NCBI RefSeq assembly: GCF_030815415.1
Contig: NZ_JAUSWW010000002.1
Coordinates: 186,001-250,000 of the forward strand
Direction of reading: 5' to 3'
Origin: Streptomyces canus
GTDB lineage: Bacteria > Actinomycetota > Actinomycetes > Streptomycetales > Streptomycetaceae
DNA: 64,000 bases
The notes beneath the pieces are model-generated. The model saw nothing but the letters and a program-made list of their open reading frames with translations. It was not told where the DNA came from and did no database searches. The first letter of the stretch is position 1, and every line of letters begins with the position of its first letter. Made by a program: the position numbers and the translations under genes. This document shows positions 17,094 through 26,091 of this stretch, one piece after another.

Positions 17094-18713
17094 ATGAAGA
17101 AGACCCCACGCCCCAAGAACCTGGGTGCGTTGTTCGAGTACTACGCCGACGCGAACACGCCCACCTGGCACCTCGACCGGCCCTACGACATCGCCCCCGA
17201 GGGCGGCCGGGAGTACGACGTCGCCGCACTGGCCCGGCTGGTCGCCGACATGTCGGGACGCCTGCACGCGGCCGGTCTGCGCCGCGGCGACCACCTGGCC
17301 ATCATCAAGGAGAACCACCACGACGTGGTGCTGCTCGCCGCGGCCGCCGCCCGGATCGGCGCGCTGCCCGCGATGATCTCCTCCTCCAACGCCCCCGACG
17401 TGCACGCCAAGATCATGGAGCGGTTCCAGCCGAAGGTGCTCGTCGCCTCCGGCTCGGTGCTCGGCGCGGCGGCCGCCGAAGGCGTACGGCTGACCGGCCC
17501 GGGCTGCCAGGTCATCGCCATCGACGGCGATCCCGCGCTCGCCGACGGCGGGATCAGCCTGGCCTCGCTCGCCGGCGCCGACATCCCCCCGATGAACCTG
17601 CGCCCGGACCACGAGCCGATGATCTGCACCCACACCTCCGGCACCACCGGTGTACCGAAGCTGGTCGTGCACTCCCCGAACACCCTCCTCGGCGTGCTCA
17701 CCAAGCTGGAGACGATGCCGCTGCCGGGCCTGTCCATCCGGCCCGACGACGTCTTCGCGTCCTGCATCGCCTTCGTCCACGGCCGCGCCATCACCTGGAC
17801 CTTCGCCCAGCTGGCCCGTCCGCCGAAGAAGGTCGTCATCCTCGGCGGCAACGAGCCGGACCTGGTCGCCAAGGTGCTCAGCGAGCACCGGCCGACCGTG
17901 CTGGAGGCCTGCCCGAACATCTTCCAGCGCTGGGAGCAGCTCACCGAGACGCACCGTTCCGCGTTCAGCCGCGTCCGATTCTTCGTCAACACCTTCGACG
18001 CGATCCACCCGCCCACCGTGCGGGCGTTCATGGACGCCTCCGACCAGCGCCGCCCGGTGTGGGGACAGGTGTGGGGGCAGAGCGAGACGGGACCGGTCGC
18101 CATGGCCGTCTACTCCCGCAAGCAGATCCGCAAGAACGAGGGCGCGCTCGACCCGGTCACCAACGTCGTCGGCCGCCCGATCCCCTTCATCACCCAGGTC
18201 AAGATCGTCGACCCCGACACCCGCAAGCGGGTCAAGGCCGGCGAGGCCGGCGTGGTCCTCGTCAAGACCAAGGGACGCTGCCTCACCTACCTCGGTGAGG
18301 ACGACCGTGCCCAGGAGAAGGACTGGGACGGCTGGTGGAACACCGGCGACCTCGGGGTGAAGTCGCGCACCGGTGCACTGCGCCTCCAGGACCGCGAGGT
18401 CGACCTGATCCCCGGCACCAGCTCCATCGCCCTGGAGTCGATCCTGCTGGAGCGCATCCGGCGGGCCACCGAGGTGATCGTCCTGGGCGACCCCGAGGGC
18501 GGCAGGCCGGTCCCGGTGCTCAGCCTGTCCGAGGGCGAGCTGAGCGAGGCGGAGTGGCAGCAGGCCACCCGCGACCTGCCCGAGCTGGCCCCGCCGCACG
18601 TCATCGCGTGGGAGGACTTCCCGCGCACCGGCACCTGGAAGGTGCGCCGCTTCAACCTGCGCCAGCAGGTGCTCGACTCCCAGGCCACCTTCGGCACCGG
18701 CCGCTGGACCTGA
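17094..18713 (+). CDS. Adenylate-forming (acyl-AMP/CoA ligase) enzyme, copy 1
   Basis: A 539-residue ANL-superfamily enzyme that activates a carboxylic acid as acyl-AMP. Core motifs: A3 P-loop THTSGTTGVPK, A5 WGQSETG, A7 WWNTGDLG and A10 RTGTWKVRR with the catalytic lysine. The A8 hinge is unusual (DREVDLIPGTSSIALES) and lacks the GRxKD form. By eye it is roughly 60 percent identical to the enzyme at 26092, so one arose by duplication. It could load the discrete ACP at 36125 or form a CoA ester or amide. It sits between the prenyltransferase and the sugar dehydrogenase genes. Confidence 0.87.
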   Translation: MKKTPRPKNLGALFEYYADANTPTWHLDRPYDIAPEGGREYDVAALARLVADMSGRLHAAGLRRGDHLAIIKENHHDVVLLAAAAARIGALPAMISSSNAPDVHAKIMERFQPKVLVASGSVLGAAAAEGVRLTGPGCQVIAIDGDPALADGGISLASLAGADIPPMNLRPDHEPMICTHTSGTTGVPKLVVHSPNTLLGVLTKLETMPLPGLSIRPDDVFASCIAFVHGRAITWTFAQLARPPKKVVILGGNEPDLVAKVLSEHRPTVLEACPNIFQRWEQLTETHRSAFSRVRFFVNTFDAIHPPTVRAFMDASDQRRPVWGQVWGQSETGPVAMAVYSRKQIRKNEGALDPVTNVVGRPIPFITQVKIVDPDTRKRVKAGEAGVVLVKTKGRCLTYLGEDDRAQEKDWDGWWNTGDLGVKSRTGALRLQDREVDLIPGTSSIALESILLERIRRATEVIVLGDPEGGRPVPVLSLSEGELSEAEWQQATRDLPELAPPHVIAWEDFPRTGTWKVRRFNLRQQVLDSQATFGTGRWT

Positions 18714-18758
18714 GCCGACGACCGCCACCACACGACTTCATCAGAAACGGACGGGTCG

Positions 18759-20027
18759 ATGCCAAAGATCGTCATCATGGGCCAGGGGTACGTCGGCCTG
18801 CCGCTCGCGGTACGCGCCGTGGAGGCCGGCGAGGACACCACGGTCGTCGGTTTCGACGTCGACGAGGACCGCGTCAAGAGGCTTGCCGCAGGCGAGTCCT
18901 TCGTCGAGGACGTCGCGCCGCAGCGGCTGTCGGCCGCGCTGGCCACCGGGCGCTATCTGCCCACCACCGAGGAACGCGCGGTCGGCGGCTTCGACGTGGC
19001 CGTCATCAGCGTGCCGACGCCGCTGCGCGAGGGCGTCCCCGACCTCAGGGCCATCGAATCGGCCGCCCGGATCCTGGGCCGGTTCCTGCGCCAGGGCTCC
19101 ACGGTCGTCCTGGAGTCCACCACCTACCCCGGAACCACCGAGGAACTGGTCGCCCCGATCCTGGAGGAGTACTCCGGACTGACCGTGGGCGTCGACTTCC
19201 ACCTGGGCTACAGCCCGGAGCGGATCGACCCGGGCAACCGGGTGTGGACCCTGGAGACCACCCCCAAGGTCGTCTCCGGTGTCGACGAGGCCTCGCTCGA
19301 AGCCGTCGACGCCTTCTACCGCACGGTCGTCGACAAGACCGTGCCGGTGAAGTCGCCGAAGGTGGCGGAGCTGACCAAGCTGGTCGAGAACACCTTCCGG
19401 CACGTCAACATCGCCCTGGTCAACGAACTCGCCGTCTACGCACGCGAGTTGGGCATCGACGTTTGGGAAGCGGTGGACGCCGCCTCCTCCAAGCCGTTCG
19501 GCTTCATGCGCTTCACACCCGGCCCCGGCGTCGGCGGCCACTGCCTGCCCGTGGACCCGGTCTACCTGTCCTGGCGGGTCAACCGGGCCCTCGGCCACCG
19601 CTTCCGCTTCGTCGAGCTCGCCAACGACGTCAACGACCACATGCCCGCCTACGTCGTCCAGCGGCTGCTGACCGCGTTCAACGAGCGCGGCCGCGCCCTG
19701 TCCGGCTCCCGCGTGCTGGTGCTCGGCCTGGCCTACAAGCCGGACACCGGCGACGCCCGTGAGTCGCCCGCCGTCCGGGTCGTGGACGGGCTGCTGCGGC
19801 TGGGCGCCGAAGTGCGGGCCGTCGACCCGCACGTCGTGGAGAGCGCCCCCGTCGACCCGCGGGTCATCCGCACCGAACTGGACGAGCAGGAACTCGCCGC
19901 GGCCGACGCGGTCGTCCTGCTGACCGACCACAGCGCCTTCGACCTCGACCTCATCACCCAGCACGCCCGGTTCATCCTGGACACCCGCCACCGGCTGCCG
20001 GCCGGACCGACGGTGGAGTACCTGTGA
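18759..20027 (+). CDS. UDP-N-acetylglucosamine-type 6-dehydrogenase (WbpA/TviB-like)
   Basis: A 422-residue NAD-dependent dehydrogenase that would oxidise C6 of a nucleotide sugar to the uronate in two steps. The N-terminal Rossmann motif is MGQGYVGLPLA. ESTTYPGTT and TKLVENTFRHVNIALVNELA belong to the family, and the catalytic cysteine is C262 in GPGVGGHCLPVDPVYLSW. The HCLPVDP variant is typical of UDP-GlcNAc/ManNAc rather than UDP-glucose dehydrogenases. Its stop overlaps the start of the next gene (GTGA). With a DegT aminotransferase and Gfo/Idh enzymes in the cluster it resembles the Wbp route to diamino-uronic sugars. Confidence 0.88.
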   Translation: MPKIVIMGQGYVGLPLAVRAVEAGEDTTVVGFDVDEDRVKRLAAGESFVEDVAPQRLSAALATGRYLPTTEERAVGGFDVAVISVPTPLREGVPDLRAIESAARILGRFLRQGSTVVLESTTYPGTTEELVAPILEEYSGLTVGVDFHLGYSPERIDPGNRVWTLETTPKVVSGVDEASLEAVDAFYRTVVDKTVPVKSPKVAELTKLVENTFRHVNIALVNELAVYARELGIDVWEAVDAASSKPFGFMRFTPGPGVGGHCLPVDPVYLSWRVNRALGHRFRFVELANDVNDHMPAYVVQRLLTAFNERGRALSGSRVLVLGLAYKPDTGDARESPAVRVVDGLLRLGAEVRAVDPHVVESAPVDPRVIRTELDEQELAAADAVVLLTDHSAFDLDLITQHARFILDTRHRLPAGPTVEYL

Positions 20028-20992
20028 CCAGCGCCGCCCGGCACGTCCTGGTCACCGGCGCGAGCGGGTACATCGGCGGCGCCGTCGCCCATGCCCTGAT
20101 GGCCGCCGGGCACCGGGTGACGGGCCTGGTGCGCGACCCGTCCCGGGCGGCCGCGCTGGCCGCCGCCGGGGCCGACCTGCGCACCGGCGACATGCTGCGC
20201 CCCCAGACGTACGTACCGCTCGTCCAGGACGCCGACGCGGTCGTGCACGCCGCGCAGCTGCGCTTCACCGGCCGGCTCACCAAGGCCCGCATCCGGCGCA
20301 TCCGCCAGGCCGACGCCGTCATGGCGGGGGCCCTGGCCGACGCCTGCCGCACCCACGGCCGACGGCTGCTGTACGCGAGCGGTGCCTGGGTCTACGGCGA
20401 CCACGGCGAGCGGTGGATCGACGAGTCGGTGCCGCACCGCCCCGCCCCGCTCGGGGTGTGGCACGCCGCGGCGACGGCCCGACTGCGCGCCATGGCGGCC
20501 GACGGCCTGGACTCGGTGGTGCTGCACGCCGGATTCGTCTACGGACCGGGCGGCAACTTCCGGGCCGCCTTCGCCGACCAGGCGAGCCGGAGCGGGCGCA
20601 TCCGTCACCCCGGCGACGGCTCCAACCACTGGAGCTGCGTCCACCTCGACGACCTGGCGGCCGCCTATGTGGCCGCCCTGGAACGGGCACCGGCCGGCGC
20701 CGAGTACAACATCGCCGACGACGAGCCGCTGCCACTGGCGCGGTTCGCCCGCGAGGCCGCCCGCGCACTGGGCGCCGACCTGGCCGCACCGGTGCCCCGG
20801 GCGGTGGCCGCGCTCGCCCTCGGCCGCCCTGTCACCACCTCGCTGACCACCTCCTACCGGCTGAGCAACGCCCTGGCACGGGACGAACTGGGCTGGCGCC
20901 CGGCGTATCCGACCGTCGCCGACGGCCTGCCCTCGGCCGTGGCCGCCCTGCGCGGCACCCCCACCGCGACCCCCACCTCAACCCCGACCTGA
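20024..20992 (+). CDS. Extended-SDR NAD-dependent epimerase/dehydratase-like protein
   Basis: A 322-residue Rossmann protein with the nucleotide-binding motif TGASGYIGG (11-19). The expected catalytic YxxxK is replaced by WHAAA at 146-150, although the strand that follows (VVLHAGFVYGPGGNF) is well preserved. Loss of Tyr and Lys means ordinary SDR redox chemistry is doubtful. It may be a reductase with altered chemistry, a binding protein or an isomerase using other groups. The C-terminal TPTATPTSTPT tail is low complexity. The GTG start overlaps the upstream dehydrogenase stop, so the two act together. Confidence 0.82.
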   Translation: MTSAARHVLVTGASGYIGGAVAHALMAAGHRVTGLVRDPSRAAALAAAGADLRTGDMLRPQTYVPLVQDADAVVHAAQLRFTGRLTKARIRRIRQADAVMAGALADACRTHGRRLLYASGAWVYGDHGERWIDESVPHRPAPLGVWHAAATARLRAMAADGLDSVVLHAGFVYGPGGNFRAAFADQASRSGRIRHPGDGSNHWSCVHLDDLAAAYVAALERAPAGAEYNIADDEPLPLARFAREAARALGADLAAPVPRAVAALALGRPVTTSLTTSYRLSNALARDELGWRPAYPTVADGLPSAVAALRGTPTATPTSTPT

Positions 20993-21112
20993 CACACCCG
21001 TACCGGACCGCCGGTCACCGGCACCGCCGCCCCACCGCGTCCCGCGGACCTGCCCCGGGACGCGACGGCACCGCACCACGCATTCCCACAACGCACGAGA
21101 GAGGGCGCACAC

Positions 21113-22690
21113 ATGAGCGTCAACCCAGGTGCCCGAGGCGGGCACGGCGGTGACGGCCACGCCGTCGTGATTGGGTCGAGCCTCGCCGGAATGGCCGCAG
21201 CGCGAGCCCTGTCCCCGCACATGCGGAAAGTCACGATCATCGAACGTGACCGGCTGACCGTGGAACCTAGCTGGCGGCGAGGCGTGGCCCAGGCACGGCA
21301 CGCCCACAACCTGATGGCCGCCGGCCACCAGGGCCTGGAGCAGCTCTTCCCCGGCATCACCGACGAACTCCTCACGGCTGGCATGGTCCGCGTCCGGATG
21401 CCCGAGGACATGCTGCTGCTCGCACCCGGCGGCTGGATGTCCCGCTTCGAGACCGACCTGGCGATGCTGACCGGCACCCGCGACGTCATCGACGCGGTGG
21501 TGCGCCAGCGCCTGCGCTCGGACCCGAAGGTGGAGTTCGTCGAGGAACACGAGGCCCTCGGACTCCAGAGCGGACGCGGCGACACCGTCACCGGCGTGTG
21601 GGTGCGCGGCAGGGACGGCGAGACGCGCACCGGCTGGGGCGAGAAATACCTCATCGACGCGGACTTCGTCGTCGACGCCACCGGCCGCAAGTCCAAAGCC
21701 CCGCAATGGCTGGAGGACCTCGGCTACGAGCGCCCGCGCGAGTCCGTCGTCGACGCGAAGACCGCGTACGCCACCTCCATCTACGAGCCCCCCGCCGGCC
21801 ATGCCGCCGACTGGTCCTGCATGCTGCTGATGGCCTCGGCCGACATCCCCCGCCAGGGCATCCTCAACCCGATCGAGGGCGGGCGCTGGATGGTGTCGGT
21901 CTCCGCCAGCGGCGGAGACCGCCCGCCCACCGACCACGAAGGGCTGCTGCGCGCCGCGGGCACCCTGCGCGACCCGGTGCTGCGTGACGTCATCGAGTCC
22001 GCCACCCCCCTCGAGCCGGTCCACGGCTCGGGCCGCACCGAGAACCGCTGGCGGCACTACGAGAAGCTGAGCCGCTGGCCCGACGGATTCCTCGTCATCG
22101 GCGACGCGTTCGGCGGCTTCAACCCCTCCTACGGGCAGGGCATGTCCGTCGCCGTCCTGTGCGCCCAGGTGCTGAGCGACCGACTCGCCGCGCACGGCAC
22201 GCACATCGGACTGGCCGGCCGCCTGCGCAAGGCCTTCGCCCGCACCATGACCCCCGCATGGCAGCTGGCCACCGGCATGGACTTCTCCTATCCCTGGGTC
22301 TACGAGGTCACCCGCCCCGACGCGGTGACGCGGATCGGCAAGCGCTACGTGGACCGCCTCACCGCCGCCGCGGTCACCGACCAGCACGCGGCCCTGCTGA
22401 TGCTCCAGCACACCCAGCTCCTCGCCTCACCGGCCGCCATGTTCCGGCCGCGGGTGATAGCCGCCGCCCTGCGCGGCCCCAGCGGCCCCGGCCCGGCCGG
22501 ACCGCCCAGCAACACCCACGGCTCCGGCGCCCGTCACACCCACCCCGCCGGTCTCTCCGCCACGAGGATCAGGGGCCTCGCCGCCCACCGCAGCCCCAGA
22601 CCCACGGCGCCCGCACCCGAACAGGTGCCGTCCACGACCGCACCCGGCGCCCCCGGCACGCCCCTGCACAACACGAGGAGAACCCCATGA
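21113..22690 (+). CDS. FAD-dependent monooxygenase/epoxidase-like protein
   Basis: A 525-residue flavoprotein. The N-terminal FAD motif is IGSSLAGMAAARAL, and FLVIGDAFGGFNPSYGQGMS carries the second FAD contact (GD near two-thirds of the chain). VDATGRKSKAP adds the DG-like motif region. The architecture recalls squalene-epoxidase-like polyether epoxidases and geranylgeranyl-reductase relatives, so it may epoxidise or reduce the prenyl chain added by the UbiA enzyme (inference). The last 70 or so residues are proline-rich and disordered. The stop overlaps the next start (ATGA). Confidence 0.82.
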   Translation: MSVNPGARGGHGGDGHAVVIGSSLAGMAAARALSPHMRKVTIIERDRLTVEPSWRRGVAQARHAHNLMAAGHQGLEQLFPGITDELLTAGMVRVRMPEDMLLLAPGGWMSRFETDLAMLTGTRDVIDAVVRQRLRSDPKVEFVEEHEALGLQSGRGDTVTGVWVRGRDGETRTGWGEKYLIDADFVVDATGRKSKAPQWLEDLGYERPRESVVDAKTAYATSIYEPPAGHAADWSCMLLMASADIPRQGILNPIEGGRWMVSVSASGGDRPPTDHEGLLRAAGTLRDPVLRDVIESATPLEPVHGSGRTENRWRHYEKLSRWPDGFLVIGDAFGGFNPSYGQGMSVAVLCAQVLSDRLAAHGTHIGLAGRLRKAFARTMTPAWQLATGMDFSYPWVYEVTRPDAVTRIGKRYVDRLTAAAVTDQHAALLMLQHTQLLASPAAMFRPRVIAAALRGPSGPGPAGPPSNTHGSGARHTHPAGLSATRIRGLAAHRSPRPTAPAPEQVPSTTAPGAPGTPLHNTRRTP

Positions 22691-23691
22691 CCGTCGTCCC
22701 GGCGCCGCTGCCCGAGGCGGACACCCCGCCCTGCGTCGGCGAGGACCTCACCGTCCATGTGCCCGTGGACGGCACCGACCGGCACATCGCCGGCCGGCTC
22801 CTCGTCCCCGAACAGGGGGCGGACACGGTCCAGGTACTCATTCCCGGCCTCACCTACGACCGCCGCTACTGGACCCTGCCCGGCGCCTACGACTACAGCG
22901 CCCACATGCTGCGCGCCGGATACGCCGTGCTGCTGCTCGACCGCCTCGGCACCGGAGCCTCCAGCAGACCCCACGGGGACGACGTCGACCTGGACGCCCA
23001 CGCGGAGAGCATCCACCAGGCGATCGCGCTGCTGCGCTCGGGCACCCCGGCAGGCCACCGCTTCTCCCGTGTGGTCAGCGTCGGCCATTCCTACGGATCG
23101 GGCATCGCCCTCGTCGAGGCGGCCCGGTACGCGGACGTGGACGGCCTGGTCATCACCGGCATGCTGCACACCACGACCGACTTCTACGAAAAGGTCGACA
23201 AGGTCCACGACTTCTTCCACCCGGCGAACCAGGACCCCCTGCTCGCCGGTCTCGGCGCGCCCGCCGAGTACCTGACACAGCGTCCCGGACGCCGCGCCAG
23301 GATGCTCGAGTTTGCGGGCGGCATCGATCCGGAACTGTCCGCGCACAACGAACTGATCAAGTCCACCGCCACCTGGGGCGAGGGCAATTCACTGCCCGAG
23401 ACCTACCGGCCCGAGCACTCGCGGGCCGTCAAGGTGCCCGTCCTGGTGGTGGTCGGGGAACACGACGCGCTCTTCAGCAGCTCGGACGTGGGCTTCGCCG
23501 CCCGCTCCGAGGCCGTGCACGCCTTCGAGCGGGACTACTACGCGCCCGAGGCCCAGCTGGAGACCCACGTGGTCCCCGGCGTCGGCCACTCGCTGAACGT
23601 GCACCGCGGCGCCGCCGAGTTCTACGACCTGGCACGCGACTGGTTCGACCGCAGATTCGCGGCCGTACGCGGACCCTTCCGGCCGGCGTGA
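22687..23691 (+). CDS. Alpha/beta hydrolase
   Basis: A 334-residue protein with the nucleophile elbow GHSYG, an acidic residue in VVGEHDALF and a terminal histidine in VPGVGHSLN, which together make a complete Ser-Asp-His triad. An oxyanion-loop segment IPGLTYDRRYW precedes them. The fold hydrolyses esters, thioesters or amides and could release or trim a pathway intermediate. ATG 22687 overlaps the stop of the flavoprotein, and AGGAG lies just upstream. The MMPL exporter follows 34 bases later. Confidence 0.88.
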   Translation: MTVVPAPLPEADTPPCVGEDLTVHVPVDGTDRHIAGRLLVPEQGADTVQVLIPGLTYDRRYWTLPGAYDYSAHMLRAGYAVLLLDRLGTGASSRPHGDDVDLDAHAESIHQAIALLRSGTPAGHRFSRVVSVGHSYGSGIALVEAARYADVDGLVITGMLHTTTDFYEKVDKVHDFFHPANQDPLLAGLGAPAEYLTQRPGRRARMLEFAGGIDPELSAHNELIKSTATWGEGNSLPETYRPEHSRAVKVPVLVVVGEHDALFSSSDVGFAARSEAVHAFERDYYAPEAQLETHVVPGVGHSLNVHRGAAEFYDLARDWFDRRFAAVRGPFRPA

Positions 23692-23725
23692 AGCCGAAGC
23701 CCTCACCCACACCATAGGAGGAACG

Positions 23726-25984
23726 ATGTTCGACAGGCTTTCACGCCTGGTGTTGCGCTCACCGCGCAAGGTGGTTCTCTTCACCTTGCTGCTGGTGTTC
23801 CTCGCCGGAGCCGCAGGCGGCGGCCTGCAAGACCGGCTCACCTCCGGCGGTTACGAGGCCACCGGCACCGAATCCCGTGCTGCGGCAGAGGAGTTGGAGA
23901 AGACCTTCAAGCATGGCGAACCGAACCTGCTGCTGCTGGTCGAGGACACGCGGGGCGTCGACGACACCTCCGTCGCCACGGCCGGCCGTGACTTGACACA
24001 GAAGCTGGCCAAGGAGTCCGACATCACCGATGTCGTCTCCTACTGGACCACCGGCAGTGAGGCGCTGCGCAGCAAGGACGGCGACAAGGCCATCGTGCTC
24101 GGCCGGATCGACGGCGACTTCGACGACCAGATCGACTGGGCGAAGAAGATCGACGAGAAGTACTCCGGCACCGTCGACGGCCTCGAGGTCAAGACCGGTG
24201 GCTCGGCAATGATGTGGCACGAGAACATCGAGACGTCCAGCAAGGACGCCTCCAAGGCCGAGGGCATGGTCTTCCCGCTGCTCCTCATCGTGCTGGTCGT
24301 CATCTTCGGCAGCGCCCTGGTCGCGCTGCTGCCGGTGGCCGTCGCGTTCGGCGCGATGCTGGCGTCGATGGGTGCGCTGTTCACCATCACCTTCTTCAAC
24401 GACACCTCCAGCGTCGTCGTCAACACCACGACGTTCCTCGGTATCGGTCTGGGCATCGACTACTGCCTGCTGTTCGTGACCCGCTACCGCGAGGAACTGC
24501 GCCAGGGCCGGGACATCAACACCGCGATCACCACGACCCTGCGCACCGCCGGCCGCACCATCCTGTTCTCCGCGCTCACCGTGGCCGTCGCGTTCGTCGG
24601 CCTGCTCGTCCTGCCGTTCACGATGCTGCGCTCGCTCGCGATCGGCTGCATGACCACCGCACTGGTCGCCGCCGCGGTCACCCTCATCCTGGCCCCGGCG
24701 GTGTTGCGCTGGATCGGCCCGCGCGTCGACAAGTGGAGCCTGTTCAAGCGCAAGCAGAACCCGGCCAACGACGGCGGCGGCTTCTGGCACCGCACGTCCA
24801 CCGCCGTGATGCGCCGCCCGGTGCGGGTCGCCGTGCTGATCCTCGCCGTCGTCATCACCCTCGGCCTGCCGGCCATGGACATGAAGCTGCGGCTGCCCGA
24901 CGAGGCGGTCCTGCCCGCCGACGCCAAGTCCGCCCAGGTCGCCCAGGTGCTGAAGAAGGACTTCGACACCCGCGAGCAGCAGGCCCTGACCGTGGTCGCG
25001 GCCAACGCCGGCGACCCGAGCACCAAGACCGACACCATCGACGCCTACGCCAAGGACCTTTCGAAGGTCGCCGACGTCAGCCGCGTCGACGCCCTGACCG
25101 GCTCCTACGTCGACGGCGCCAAGGTCGCCGAGGCGACCGAGGCCAACACCCGCTTCGGGGTGACCGCGGGCACCTACCTGTCCGTGGTGCCGTCGGTCGA
25201 CGCCTACGGCTCGCAGGGCGAGAAGCTCGTCGAGGCGGTGCGTGACACCAAGGCGCCGTTCGACATCAAGGTCGGCGGCCCGGCGGCGGTCAGCGTCGAC
25301 ACCTTCGACACGCTGCGCGAGAACCTGCCCCTGTCCGGGGCGATCCTGTTCATCGGCATGTTCCTGCTGCTGTTCCTGCTCACCGGCAGCATCCTGCTGC
25401 CGCTGCAGTCGATCCTGCTGACCGTGCTCAGCCTCACCGCCACCTTCGGCGCCCTGGTCTTCATCTTCCAGGAAGGCCACATGGCAAGCCTGTTCGGTGA
25501 CTTCATCATCACCGGCAGCATCACCTGGACCGTGCCGATCATGTGCTTCGGCCTGGCCTTCGCCCTGTCGATGGACTACCAGGTGTTCATGCTGTCGCGG
25601 ATCAAGGAGGAGTACGACCGCACCGGCGACAACGAACTGGCCGTCGCCAACGGCCTGGAGCGGGTCGGCAAGGTCGTCACCTACGCGGCCGTGCTGCTCT
25701 CACTGGTCTTCCTGGTCCTCATCACCTCCGGCATCAGCTACATGAAGGCGATCGGCCTCGGTATGGCACTGGCGATCCTCATGGACGCCACCCTGATCCG
25801 CGGCGGTCTCCTGCCGGCCCTGATGAAGCTGTTCGGCAGCGCCAACTGGTGGGCGCCCGGCCCGCTGCGGAAGTTCCACGCCCGCTACGGCCTCAGCGAG
25901 GCCGAAACGGAGCAGGCACCGCCGATCCCCGGCGGGCGCACCGGAAGCGACACCGACACTCCGGTCCCCAGCCAGCCGCACTGA
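23726..25984 (+). CDS. MMPL/RND-family exporter
   Basis: A 752-residue membrane transporter with two repeats of an extracytoplasmic domain and transmembrane bundle, about 12 helices. The conserved Asp-Tyr pairs used for proton coupling are present in GIGLGIDYCLLFVTRYREE and FALSMDYQVFMLSRIKEEY. MMPL proteins move lipids or hydrophobic metabolites out of the cell. The strong AGGAGG before ATG 23726 suggests high expression. Its place in the middle of the biosynthetic block makes it the probable exporter, and perhaps the self-protection, for the product. A hairpin follows the stop. Confidence 0.92.
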   Translation: MFDRLSRLVLRSPRKVVLFTLLLVFLAGAAGGGLQDRLTSGGYEATGTESRAAAEELEKTFKHGEPNLLLLVEDTRGVDDTSVATAGRDLTQKLAKESDITDVVSYWTTGSEALRSKDGDKAIVLGRIDGDFDDQIDWAKKIDEKYSGTVDGLEVKTGGSAMMWHENIETSSKDASKAEGMVFPLLLIVLVVIFGSALVALLPVAVAFGAMLASMGALFTITFFNDTSSVVVNTTTFLGIGLGIDYCLLFVTRYREELRQGRDINTAITTTLRTAGRTILFSALTVAVAFVGLLVLPFTMLRSLAIGCMTTALVAAAVTLILAPAVLRWIGPRVDKWSLFKRKQNPANDGGGFWHRTSTAVMRRPVRVAVLILAVVITLGLPAMDMKLRLPDEAVLPADAKSAQVAQVLKKDFDTREQQALTVVAANAGDPSTKTDTIDAYAKDLSKVADVSRVDALTGSYVDGAKVAEATEANTRFGVTAGTYLSVVPSVDAYGSQGEKLVEAVRDTKAPFDIKVGGPAAVSVDTFDTLRENLPLSGAILFIGMFLLLFLLTGSILLPLQSILLTVLSLTATFGALVFIFQEGHMASLFGDFIITGSITWTVPIMCFGLAFALSMDYQVFMLSRIKEEYDRTGDNELAVANGLERVGKVVTYAAVLLSLVFLVLITSGISYMKAIGLGMALAILMDATLIRGGLLPALMKLFGSANWWAPGPLRKFHARYGLSEAETEQAPPIPGGRTGSDTDTPVPSQPH

Positions 25985-25993
25985 CGCCGCACC

Positions 25994-26043
25994 GGCCGCC
26001 GCCGGCCCGACCCCGCACACAGCGGGGCGGGCCGGCGGCGGCC
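25994..26043 (+). terminator. GC-rich hairpin after the MMPL gene
   Basis: About 20-base arms (GGCCGCCGCCGGCCCG.CCCC against its complement) with one bulged A surround a short loop. It lies 10 bases past the stop and 49 bases before the next start. It may attenuate rather than end transcription into the second adenylating gene. Confidence 0.6.
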
Positions 26044-26091
26044 CCGGCTCCAGGCGTCCCCGAGAGGTCCTACGACGGAAGAGAACGGCCG

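Noticed and set aside
14060..17116. A 1018-codon leftward open frame across the aminotransferase, methyltransferase and UbiA genes
   Set aside because: It is antisense to clear genes, has glycine/glutamine/aspartate-rich low-complexity content and no domain; a product of high GC bias.
23759..25480. A 573-codon leftward frame opposite the MMPL gene
   Set aside because: Antisense frame rich in Gly/Gln/Asp; the MMPL protein is unmistakable on the plus strand.
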